This document shows positions 16,556-24,741 of a stretch of DNA of 48,633 nt, piece after piece (the stretch's first letter is position 1; each line of letters begins with the position of its first letter). The DNA is from an uncultured Bacteroidota bacterium (lineage in GTDB: Bacteria > Bacteroidota > Bacteroidia > Bacteroidales > WCHB1-69), in NCBI GenBank assembly GCA_902774175.1, contig CACYHG010000038.1:1-48633 (forward strand), written 5' to 3'. The notes below the pieces were generated by a model. It made no database searches, had not been told where the DNA came from, and saw nothing but the letters and a program-made list of their open reading frames with translations. Both the position numbers and the translations under genes were made by a program.

Positions 16556-19500
16556 ATTTCCTGTTCCGGGAGAAGAGTCCTTTCAGGTTGTCGAAATCCT
16601 TGGTGAATGAGAAGCCGATGCCCTGGTAGTAGGGGACATCGGAATAGGCGGCGGAGAGCACATCGTAGTAGTTGGCCATGTTGAAGGCCTTTATGCGGAG
16701 CGAGCCGTCGCTTGTAATCTTGTATTCGAAAATGATGTCGCCCACCACGTTGCCGGCCACCGCCTGCCGTTCGTTCTGCCCGTTGTTGTCCCCATAGATG
16801 TCCAGATTGCCGCGGATGACCAACCGGTTCTCCATAAGGTTGGTGGAGAGCTGGATGTTGTATTCGTCCCCGTTGGTGACACCGTCGCCCGGGCGGTACA
16901 TGAATCCCACATTCACGTTGTCGGTAAGGGTGGAGACTGTCTTCTGGAGATAATGCGAGAAGAGCTCGCTCAGGGAATAGCCGATGCCGTAGTTGACGTT
17001 GTTCTCCCCATCAGGATTTTGCACGTCGAAGCGGCCCAACAGCATCAGGGAGAATGCCTGTCGGAACATGTTCTCCTTGTCGGTGGTGTCAAGGGTGTTG
17101 TAGACCATCGAGCGTATCGATTCGTCGACGTTGTCCAGACGGATGTCGAAATCAAACTCCGGATTGAGCAGTTCGCCCTTCAGACGCAGCCCTGTGGAGA
17201 CCGGCACGGAGCGGTAGGATGATGTCACAGATGATTCACCCAGCAGGCTTGTAATGGATGTTTTTGTGGTGTAGATTGCACGGACGTTCATCTCGCCTTT
17301 GTCCGGCTGGCCGTTCCAATTGATTGTGCTGCCGTTCTCGATGGAGAGTGTGCGTGTGAAGACGTTGCCGAGGGCGAGGTCGATGTTGCCTTCGGAGAGG
17401 GTGTAGCCGCCATACATTTCAAACGGTCTGTCCGGTTGCAGCTCCATGCGGATGCTGCCTGTGCCGTTGCCTATGATTGTGCCGCCGATGGAGGGGTCGA
17501 GCACAACCTTGAGGGTGGCGTCGGGAGTGACGTTAAGGTTGAAGCGCAGATGTGTCTTGGCTGTATGTGAGCTGCCGCTCTCCAGGGTGTCGCTCTCCTT
17601 TGACAGGGAGTATGGCTTTTCGAACACAATGTAGGACTGATGCTTCTCAATGCTGGCCCCTTTGTTGAGCATCACGGAGATATAGGTCTGCTTTTCGGTG
17701 CGCATGTCCCCTGAAATGTAGAAATCCCCTTGTGGCAGCAGCCTCAGCCGGACGGTGCCGGTGCCATAGGCTTTGCCGTAGAACAGGTCGTTATCGCGGT
17801 AGTCGGTGTTAAGCACTAATGTGTTGTCGGTTTTGATGTCTAAGCGCACGCCCCATCGCTTAAGCTGCCTGTGGCTTACAATTCCGTTCAGATATGCCGG
17901 ATGCCCCTGGATGTCGGTGCATTGGAGATCTTGGAGCAGGAAGGCCGAATCCTGTATCTTTATATTTTGGTTTTTAATATGATACAAAGTGTTTATGTAG
18001 CCAATCCTCATCAGTGCGTCCTCTATGAAGAGGTTTCCTGTGAGGGAGGTGCGCTGCAGCGGGCCGGACAGATGCAGTTTTCCGGATGCTGTGCCTTCCA
18101 CGTCGGTGGCGAAGGAGGTGAGATATGGGGCTATTGCATGCAGGTTGAAGGTCCGGATTTCCCCGTTAAGGTCAATATGCTTGTTTTCTGGACGGTAGTT
18201 TCCGTGCAGGTGGATGGTGGGTGCCGAGTCCTGCAGAGGGAACAGTTTGGCCTGCAGCCGGATCATATCCTCCTGGGCGGACCATTGCGCCTTGCTGTCC
18301 AGATGTCCGTATGTGACTTCGTTGAAAACAAGCGAATCGATATTCAATATTGTGTAGAGCTGTAACTTGTCAGACTGGCTGCCCAACCGGATCTCCCCAT
18401 TAGCAGTGCCGTCCAATGCGATTCCGTAAGGCGAAATCAGCGGTTCCAGCTCTGAGAGCCGCAGGCTCCTGATATGGCCTTGTATCCTGCTTTTGCCGTT
18501 CTTGGAATGTTCCCCCTCAACAGCTATCAGCTGCTGGTCGGATTGCAGCTGGAAATGCCGTATCTGCAGATTGCCCTTTTCTATTATGATTTCGTTGCCG
18601 GTGTCCAGAACAAACGGGTTCTCGTGCAGGCATAGCAGTCCATTTTGCAGTTGGAGTATGCACTGCCCGACTTTCTCGAACCGCAAAAATCCGCCAAGAT
18701 CCAGGAATGGCTGTTCCCGGCCGCTTTCCGGTTTGTTGTGAAGCCTGAACAGCGCGGTGTCGCGGAACAGGTCGGTCTGCATCTTGATGTTCTGCAGCTG
18801 TGACATGCTGTCCGAACTGCTCCAGACAAACTTTCCGCATTCTGCTGTCAGACGGAGTGTGTCAGTATATCTGTCGCTTTCAAGGCGGCAGTCCGACATG
18901 GTGGTCTGCCAAAGTCCTATTGAAGGGAGCTGCGCCTGCATGCTCCAGTCATCGGTGAGCGCCGAATATCTGGCGTTGGCGGTGCATCCGGCTCCAATGC
19001 GTATGTTTGGCATCAGCATCTCCAAAAGCGGGATCTCCTGTTTCATTTTAAGCGAGATGGCGAATGCCGTGGAGTCGGGCAAAGGGGAGAGTGGACTGCT
19101 GGCAATGTGCGGAACGTATTGCTGCAGCAGCTGCATTATGCATGGATATATGTCCGCAAGCCGCACCTTCCCGTTCAGGGATGCCTGCAGCGGTACGGAT
19201 TGCAGCAGGATGTCCTGCTCCCCGTCGGAGGTCGGATTCGTGTGAAGCTGGAAACCCGGTATGCGTTCGGTGCGTCCGTCCACGGTCATTGAGGCCCGGC
19301 TGACACCAACCATGCCGGACAGCCCATTGTCCGGACGTCCGGTCAGTTCTGCGCGCGCGTGCAGTGAGACCACAGCCTCCGAATCGGCATCCATAAGGTG
19401 GAATGCGCTCAGGTTAAGGCGTTGTATGTCGCCGACGGCGTAGAAGATGTTCTCCTCACCCAGCTCCACAAAGCCTTTCATGTCTGTCTGCAGCTCCGAG

Positions 19501-20990
19501 TCTGCGGCGGTCAGCTGGAAGCCGATCCGGTCATCCTCCATGTCGCCTGTGATCTTCACCTTATGTACAGGCCTGTCGTTGATTGCTATCGAGTGGATGT
19601 CCACGCGGAAGTCCTCCACTGTGGAGGCTGTCCCGCTTATTTCACCCTGGGATGTGAGCGCACCGAGCATGGGGCTGTGGAGCAGCGGCTGCAGCGGAAG
19701 CCCCTGCGTCTGGAAACGTGCATGGAAATGGTTGGCCTCCTCGTTGTTGCGGTAGATGCCGGAGGCACGGAGAGTCCCCATGTTGCCGGTGGCCTCCACG
19801 TCGGCGGTGAAATCGTCAAAGCGTCCATGGAAATCCGCGACCCCTTCGCGCACAATCCAATGCCGCAGCTCATCCGGCAGGCTGACTGTTTTTCCTCCCG
19901 GCAGATGGAACCCCTCGATTTGCTGCAATGCGACCGAAAGGCCGTCGATCTGTGCGTCCCAGCGGGCGGTGCGGGCATTGCGGATCCCCTCAGTATAGAG
20001 GTTGCCGCGGAGGTGCGTGCTGTCGTTCAGGTGACAGGCGAACTGCTTTATCTCCAAATGTGAAAGGCTGTTGTCAACCTTGCCCTGCAACCGGACGGCA
20101 ACCGGCTCTATTCCATGCAGGGCAGGGGAAAAATATGTCAGATCGGTGGTGTGGAGCAGTGATGGGCGCAGCTGGCAGCGGAAAAGGACGCTGTCCTCAA
20201 AGTCGGAATATTGCTTCCAGCTGTCGAAGTCGAAGCGGAAATCCATGTCAATGTGGCTGCCGCCGATTGCGTCGAAGGTGGTGTTTTCCAAATACAGTTT
20301 TTTGCTGGAGACAGTCAGCATGGTCTGCAGGTCGCTGATTGTAAAGCCGGAATGTTCCCTGCAGTCGAGGTGGCTTATCTCCAGCAGGCATTCCCCGTCG
20401 GCCACTGTTATGCTGCTGATGTCGGCGTCAATCTGCTGCAGGCGGATGTGGTCATAGTTCCACACGCCTTCGACATCCTCCTTGCAGCGCTGTTCGTGAT
20501 ACCAGATGTATGTGCCGTTTTTCAGCTTCACATCTTCAAACAGCAGTTTTACCGGCTTTTTCTCCTTGTCGGAGGCGAAGAAGGCGAACAGGAACTTCAT
20601 GTTGTTTTCCGGCTCGTCCTTGTATTTTGCGTTGTATACCAGCAGATTTTCAACCTCCATACTGTTGAAGCGCCAAGTCCTTTGTGAACGGTTGTGGTGG
20701 GGGAGACTGCCTTTCAGGCTGCTTGCGGCAAACATCGGCTGCTGGTGACGGTCTTCGATGCAAAGCCCCTCCACGCTGAAATCAAGGTTCCAGTATAGCC
20801 GGAGCTTTTCAATGGCTATTTTTGTCTGCAATTCTTCGGAGAGGATTGCGGCGGCTTTCCGGGCGGCTTTGGTCTGCACGGAGGGGATCATGAACACCAG
20901 ACCGGTCACAAACAGCAGGATGGCTGCGAACAGCACCACTCCGATAATTGTCCGGAACAGCCGTCTGGTATGTTTTGCAGCCTTTCCCAT
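16554..20990 (-). CDS. tamB: TamB-family translocation and assembly module protein
   Basis: 1478 residues. An N-terminal membrane anchor at about 13-35 (FRTIIGVVLFAAILLFVTGLV) is followed by a very long run of beta-strand repeats and a C-terminal TamB (DUF490) domain (about 1080-1478, with NVGFMYRPGDG and GIGFSFTKDF near the end). In this family the protein spans the periplasm and helps outer-membrane protein insertion or lipid transport. The start is well marked: AGGAGGGAGG (20991-21000) directly precedes the ATG, unusually strong for this phylum. It is the last gene of the glyS operon, starting 9 bases after clpS. Confidence 0.92.
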   Translation of the reverse strand: MGKAAKHTRRLFRTIIGVVLFAAILLFVTGLVFMIPSVQTKAARKAAAILSEELQTKIAIEKLRLYWNLDFSVEGLCIEDRHQQPMFAASSLKGSLPHHNRSQRTWRFNSMEVENLLVYNAKYKDEPENNMKFLFAFFASDKEKKPVKLLFEDVKLKNGTYIWYHEQRCKEDVEGVWNYDHIRLQQIDADISSITVADGECLLEISHLDCREHSGFTISDLQTMLTVSSKKLYLENTTFDAIGGSHIDMDFRFDFDSWKQYSDFEDSVLFRCQLRPSLLHTTDLTYFSPALHGIEPVAVRLQGKVDNSLSHLEIKQFACHLNDSTHLRGNLYTEGIRNARTARWDAQIDGLSVALQQIEGFHLPGGKTVSLPDELRHWIVREGVADFHGRFDDFTADVEATGNMGTLRASGIYRNNEEANHFHARFQTQGLPLQPLLHSPMLGALTSQGEISGTASTVEDFRVDIHSIAINDRPVHKVKITGDMEDDRIGFQLTAADSELQTDMKGFVELGEENIFYAVGDIQRLNLSAFHLMDADSEAVVSLHARAELTGRPDNGLSGMVGVSRASMTVDGRTERIPGFQLHTNPTSDGEQDILLQSVPLQASLNGKVRLADIYPCIMQLLQQYVPHIASSPLSPLPDSTAFAISLKMKQEIPLLEMLMPNIRIGAGCTANARYSALTDDWSMQAQLPSIGLWQTTMSDCRLESDRYTDTLRLTAECGKFVWSSSDSMSQLQNIKMQTDLFRDTALFRLHNKPESGREQPFLDLGGFLRFEKVGQCILQLQNGLLCLHENPFVLDTGNEIIIEKGNLQIRHFQLQSDQQLIAVEGEHSKNGKSRIQGHIRSLRLSELEPLISPYGIALDGTANGEIRLGSQSDKLQLYTILNIDSLVFNEVTYGHLDSKAQWSAQEDMIRLQAKLFPLQDSAPTIHLHGNYRPENKHIDLNGEIRTFNLHAIAPYLTSFATDVEGTASGKLHLSGPLQRTSLTGNLFIEDALMRIGYINTLYHIKNQNIKIQDSAFLLQDLQCTDIQGHPAYLNGIVSHRQLKRWGVRLDIKTDNTLVLNTDYRDNDLFYGKAYGTGTVRLRLLPQGDFYISGDMRTEKQTYISVMLNKGASIEKHQSYIVFEKPYSLSKESDTLESGSSHTAKTHLRFNLNVTPDATLKVVLDPSIGGTIIGNGTGSIRMELQPDRPFEMYGGYTLSEGNIDLALGNVFTRTLSIENGSTINWNGQPDKGEMNVRAIYTTKTSITSLLGESSVTSSYRSVPVSTGLRLKGELLNPEFDFDIRLDNVDESIRSMVYNTLDTTDKENMFRQAFSLMLLGRFDVQNPDGENNVNYGIGYSLSELFSHYLQKTVSTLTDNVNVGFMYRPGDGVTNGDEYNIQLSTNLMENRLVIRGNLDIYGDNNGQNERQAVAGNVVGDIIFEYKITSDGSLRIKAFNMANYYDVLSAAYSDVPYYQGIGFSFTKDFDNLKGLFSRNRK

Positions 20991-20999
20991 CCTCCCTCC

Positions 21000-21272
21000 T
21001 CAGATTATTTTGACCGTCAGTCCACGAAGGGTGAGTTTTTCGGCTATCGGTGCCAGCCGCTCATATCCGCCGTGCTTCACGTCGCATTTGCCGAAGCAGT
21101 GTGCGATCCAGGTGCATTGCAGCGCCTGCTCATAGCTGTGGCCGCAGCATTCCATCAGGCTGTCAATGACAAAATCAAAGGTGTTGGTGTTGTCGTTGTA
21201 CAGCATCAGGGTGCAGCCTTCTTCCGAAAGCAGCTGCTCCTGCAGTTCGCATTCGCTCTCCGGCCTGTTCAT
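21000..21272 (-). CDS. clpS: ATP-dependent Clp protease adaptor ClpS
   Basis: 90 residues from ATG 21272, which sits one base after the TAG of the upstream gene. The ClpS fold is clear: LYNDNTNTFDFVIDSL, then a helix with CGHSYEQALQCTWIAHCFGKC, then VKHGGYERL. ClpS delivers N-degron substrates to ClpAP. The N-degron pocket Asn-Asp pair (YNDN) is present, and the usual Met/His-rich second helix is diverged. The clpA partner is not adjacent. The start at the frame's earlier codon would put it inside the upstream gene and is not needed. Confidence 0.88.
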   Translation of the reverse strand: MNRPESECELQEQLLSEEGCTLMLYNDNTNTFDFVIDSLMECCGHSYEQALQCTWIAHCFGKCDVKHGGYERLAPIAEKLTLRGLTVKII

Positions 21273-21273
21273 G

Positions 21274-21843
21274 CTACCAGTCGTCTTTGAACTCCTCTTT
21301 TGCCCCCATGCCTTCTTCAAGGCTTTCTATCAAGGTTTTAATATGGGTGTCAATTTCATTCAGATGGCCGTATCGTACAGGTGTCCATTCCGGCTTGTCT
21401 TTGTCCAGCCACTGCTCGCAGGGTTGGGTGACCTGCCCGTTCTTGCAGGTGAAGTTGGTGATTGTGTAGCGGTAGCGTCCGTCACGCAGCTCTATGCGCA
21501 GTTCGTAAGTCACGACACCGGCCATGACCGTGGTCTTCCCGTCCTTGGCAAGAGTGTGTATTTTCATGTTGCTGCGGCATACGATAACCCCCTTTTCCTT
21601 GTCGGCTGTCTGTATGACTTTGGTGGGGTTCTGGAAAAAGAAGTTCACCCATTCAAATGCGCGATCATACAATACTGCAGGCTCCGATTTCATCGGGACG
21701 ACATCCTGGTAGGTTATCAGTTTTGTCTGTTCGCTTACAGGAATGAAAGAGAGATCAAATGATTCCCCCTTTTTCTGGCCGAAGGCCTGTACACTGGCGA
21801 AGGCCGCCAGCATTATCACTAATGTTCTGATGCTTTTGTTCAT
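21274..21843 (-). CDS. DUF4468 domain secreted protein
   Basis: 189 residues with a signal peptide (about 1-22, ending VQAFGQ). The rest matches the DUF4468, TBP-like-fold family common in Bacteroidota: YDRAFEWVNFFFQNP, then VIVCRSNMKIH, then VTYELRIELRDGRYRYTITNF. The family has no established activity. It is likely periplasmic. It lies between folA (2-base gap) and clpS (1-base gap), so all are probably one transcript. Confidence 0.78.
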   Translation of the reverse strand: MNKSIRTLVIMLAAFASVQAFGQKKGESFDLSFIPVSEQTKLITYQDVVPMKSEPAVLYDRAFEWVNFFFQNPTKVIQTADKEKGVIVCRSNMKIHTLAKDGKTTVMAGVVTYELRIELRDGRYRYTITNFTCKNGQVTQPCEQWLDKDKPEWTPVRYGHLNEIDTHIKTLIESLEEGMGAKEEFKDDW

Positions 21844-21845
21844 GG

Positions 21846-22343
21846 CTATCCGTTTTTTCTTTTTACATATACTTGGAATGTGAATGCGCAGCAGTGGTTT
21901 TCGTCCGCAGGGTGCGGCTCTTCGGAAACGAGCTGCCAGTCCTTTTCGTCAATTTGTGGAAAAAAGACATCCGCGTCAGGGAATTCCGCCTGCATCCGCG
22001 TGATGTACAGCTTGTCGCACAAGGGGAAGAACTGCCGGTATATGGATGCGCCGCCCATGATGAAAACCTCCTCTTCGGACGGGCAGAGCCGCATCGCCTC
22101 TTCGATGGAGTAGGCCATTTCAGCCCCTTCGTAGCTTTTGTCCTTTTCTAACGTGAGCACAATGTTGCGGCGGTTAGGCAGCGGACGCTTCGGCAGGGAG
22201 AACCATGTGTTCTCGCCCATCAGCACGGCGTGTCCGGCCGTTGTGCGCTTGAAGTGCTTCAAATCGTCCGGCAGATGGCAGAGCAGCTGGTTTTTCCGGC
22301 CGATCTCATAATTTTTTCCGATTGCGACTATGATTGACAGCAT
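21846..22343 (-). CDS. folA: Dihydrofolate reductase
   Basis: 165 residues. It reduces dihydrofolate to tetrahydrofolate with NADPH. Typical motifs are MLSIIVAIGKNYEIGRKNQLLCHLPDDLKHFKR split across the N-terminal strand and helix B, GHAVLMGENTWFSLP, RRNIVLTL, and the cofactor loop EEVFIMGGASIYRQFFP. Length is normal. It starts 4 bases after the glyS stop. It is the target family of trimethoprim, and no unusual active-site change was noticed. Confidence 0.96.
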   Translation of the reverse strand: MLSIIVAIGKNYEIGRKNQLLCHLPDDLKHFKRTTAGHAVLMGENTWFSLPKRPLPNRRNIVLTLEKDKSYEGAEMAYSIEEAMRLCPSEEEVFIMGGASIYRQFFPLCDKLYITRMQAEFPDADVFFPQIDEKDWQLVSEEPHPADENHCCAFTFQVYVKRKNG

Positions 22344-22347
22344 GGCG

Positions 22348-23871
22348 TTAAAGGGTGCATTTCATGAGTTGTTCAAGACGTTTTTCAATTTCCGGTATGG
22401 CGATGCGTTCCTGCTCCATGGTGTCGCGGTCGCGCAAGGTGACAGTGTCGTCCTCAAGCGTCCGGTTGTCCACGGTGATGCAGAAGGGGGTGCCGATTGC
22501 ATCCTGACGGCGGTAGCGGCGTCCGATGGCGTCCTTTTCGTCGTACTGGCAGTTGTAGCGGTATTGCAGCGGCTTAAGTATCTCGCGTGCCTTTTCGGGC
22601 AGGCCGTCCTTCTTGACCAAAGGCAGTACAGCCACCTTCACAGGAGCAAGTATTGCCGGAATCTTCAGCACCGTGCGGGTGCTGTTGTCGGGGAGGGTCT
22701 CCTCGCGGTAGGCATGGCTGAAGACTGCAAGGAACATCCTGTCCACACCGATTGAGGTCTCAATCACGTATGGCACATAGCTTTCGTTGGTCTCCGGATC
22801 GAAATATTGCAGCTTTTTGCCGGAATACTGCTGGTGCGCCTTCAAATCGAAGTCTGTGCGGGAGTGGATGCCCTCCAACTCCTTGAATCCGAATGGGAAG
22901 TCAAATTCGATGTCGGTGGCGGCGTTGGCGTAGTGGGCCAGCTTCTCATGGTCGTGGAAGCGGTAGCAGGAGGCCTCCATGCCAAGCGACTCATGCCAGC
23001 GGATGCGCTCGTTCTTCCAATAGTCGAACCATTTCAGCTCCTCTCCCGGACGGACAAAGAACTGCATCTCCATCTGCTCGAACTCCTTCATGCGGAAGAT
23101 GAACTGCCGCGCCACAATCTCGTTGCGGAAGGCCTTGCCGATCTGCGCGATGCCGAAGGGGATCTTCATCCTTCCGGTCTTCTGCACGTTCAGGTAGTTC
23201 ACAAAAATGCCTTGTGCCGTCTCCGGACGCAGGTAAATTGTGTCGGTACCCTCAGCGACGGAGCCCATCTGGGTGGCGAACATCAGGTTGAACTGGCGCA
23301 CATCGGTCCAGTTGCGGGTGCCGGAAATGGGGCAGGCAATCTCCAGCTCCTCAATCAGAGCCTTCAGGCCGGTCCAGTCGCTCTTTTCCATGCATTCCGC
23401 AAAGCGGCTGTGAACCTCGTCGTATTTCTTCTGGTGCTCCAGCACACGCGCGTTGGTGGAGCGGAACATCTGCTCATCGAAATTCTCGAAGCGTTTGGCC
23501 GCCTTCTCCACCTCCTTGTTAATCTTGTCCTCTATTTTTTGCAGGTAGTCCTCCACCAGCACGTCTGCACGGTAGCGTTTCTTGCTGTCCTTGTTGTCGA
23601 TCAGCGGGTCGTTGAAGGCATCGACATGGCCGGAGGCCTTCCAGATGGTGGGGTGCATGAATATCGCGCTGTCGATGCCGACAATGTTCTCATGCAGGTT
23701 CACCATGGCTTTCCACCAGTACTGCTTGATGTTGTTCTTCAGTTCACAACCGTATTGCCCGTAGTCGTAGACTGCGCTGAGACCGTCGTATATCTCGCTG
23801 GAGGGGAAAATGAACCCGTACTCCTTCGCATGGGCGATGATTTTCTTGAAAAGTTCTTCGTTATTTGCCAT
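22348..23871 (-). CDS. glyS: Glycine--tRNA ligase
   Basis: 507 residues from ATG 23871 (MANNEELFKKIIAHAKEYGF). This is the dimeric class II GlyRS type. Motifs include FPSSEIYDGLSAVYDYGQYG, the motif 2 region FRNEIVARQFIFRMKEFEQMEMQFF and motif 3 GVDRMFLAVF. The C-terminal anticodon-binding domain starts with APVKVAVLPLVKK. The frame is open a further 35 codons upstream, but that stretch carries the promoter. It heads the glyS-folA-DUF4468-clpS-tamB run and is divergent from comF. Confidence 0.96.
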   Translation of the reverse strand: MANNEELFKKIIAHAKEYGFIFPSSEIYDGLSAVYDYGQYGCELKNNIKQYWWKAMVNLHENIVGIDSAIFMHPTIWKASGHVDAFNDPLIDNKDSKKRYRADVLVEDYLQKIEDKINKEVEKAAKRFENFDEQMFRSTNARVLEHQKKYDEVHSRFAECMEKSDWTGLKALIEELEIACPISGTRNWTDVRQFNLMFATQMGSVAEGTDTIYLRPETAQGIFVNYLNVQKTGRMKIPFGIAQIGKAFRNEIVARQFIFRMKEFEQMEMQFFVRPGEELKWFDYWKNERIRWHESLGMEASCYRFHDHEKLAHYANAATDIEFDFPFGFKELEGIHSRTDFDLKAHQQYSGKKLQYFDPETNESYVPYVIETSIGVDRMFLAVFSHAYREETLPDNSTRTVLKIPAILAPVKVAVLPLVKKDGLPEKAREILKPLQYRYNCQYDEKDAIGRRYRRQDAIGTPFCITVDNRTLEDDTVTLRDRDTMEQERIAIPEIEKRLEQLMKCTL

Positions 23872-23906
23872 ATTCTCTTTGTTTTCGCATAAAATGATAC
23901 AAAATG

Positions 23907-23914
23907 CAAAAATA
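23907..23914 (-). promoter_or_regulatory. -7 box for the glyS operon
   Basis: Minus strand TATTTTTG followed by CA, 36 bases upstream of the glyS ATG. It is divergent from the comF promoter 70 bases away. Confidence 0.5.
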
Positions 23915-23985
23915 GTTGAAAAAACAATGCCAAAGGGTGTTTTCCCACAGAAAAAAAGTATTGTCGTACACATCATTTTTTTTTA

Positions 23986-23993
23986 TACTTTTG
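23986..23993 (+). promoter_or_regulatory. Promoter for comF
   Basis: TACTTTTG followed by CA, 38 bases before the comF ATG. A TTG at 23961-23963 lies 22 bases upstream and may serve as the -33 element. Confidence 0.55.
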
Positions 23994-24031
23994 CAAAAAA
24001 GAAAAAATGTGCCCTTAAAAAATGTAATCAA

Positions 24032-24736
24032 ATGAAACACACTTCCCTTCAATGGATTGGAGATTTCCTTTCCCTCTTTTACCCGGAATATTGCCCCGCC
24101 TGCGGGGCGGTCCTTATGCGGAACGAACGCTGCGTCTGCACAAATTGCTCCATTCATCTTCCCCGCACCGAAGACAGCCTCTTTTCGCCAAACCCCACCG
24201 AAAGGCTCTTTTGGGGCCGTGTGCCTGTTGTTGCGGCGGCGGCACTTTTCAAGTTCAAGAAGGGTGGGGGCGTGCAGTCCCTGATACATCACCTCAAATA
24301 TAAGAACCGTCCGGATATCGGACGCTATTTCGGACGGATGCTGGGGGAGGAGCTGCGGCAGAATCCGCAGTTCCTCACGGTGGATGCGATAGTGCCGATA
24401 CCGTTGCATCCGAAAAAACTCCGTCTGCGCGGCTATAACCAGAGTGAGGAGATTGCCGCCGGCATCGCCATGGCGTTGGAGAGGCCCGTATGGCCTGATG
24501 TGCTGGTGCGGCAGGTTGCCACCTCAACCCAGACGAAGCGTTCCGCGTTGCAGCGGTGGGAGAATGTGTGCACGGTGTTTGCCGTGCCGGATCCGGCGCG
24601 GATTGCCGGAAAACATCTGCTGCTGGTGGACGATGTCATCACCACCGGCTCCACGATGGAGGCGGCCGCCAACAAACTCCTTGAAGCCCCCAACGTGATC
24701 GTCAGCCTTGCCGCCCTTGCGGTGGATGTGGTGTAA
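24032..24736 (+). CDS. comF: ComF family phosphoribosyltransferase-like protein
   Basis: 234 residues from ATG 24032. The N-terminal zinc-ribbon-like motif has CPAC (Cys21, Cys24) and CTNC (Cys36, Cys39). The PRTase-fold domain has IHHLKYKNRPDIGRYFGRML, PIPLHPKKLRLRGYNQSEEIA and the PRPP loop LLLVDDVITTGST. ComF proteins aid DNA uptake in competent species, but the family is widespread in bacteria that are not known to be competent. No other competence genes are nearby. It ends 5 bases from the convergent TonB-receptor stop. Confidence 0.92.
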   Translation: MKHTSLQWIGDFLSLFYPEYCPACGAVLMRNERCVCTNCSIHLPRTEDSLFSPNPTERLFWGRVPVVAAAALFKFKKGGGVQSLIHHLKYKNRPDIGRYFGRMLGEELRQNPQFLTVDAIVPIPLHPKKLRLRGYNQSEEIAAGIAMALERPVWPDVLVRQVATSTQTKRSALQRWENVCTVFAVPDPARIAGKHLLLVDDVITTGSTMEAAANKLLEAPNVIVSLAALAVDVV

Positions 24737-24741
24737 GGAAG

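Noticed and set aside
22807..23892. Rightward 361-codon frame antisense to glyS
   Set aside because: It lies opposite intact class II tRNA synthetase motifs, and GC-rich codon use alone explains the open frame.
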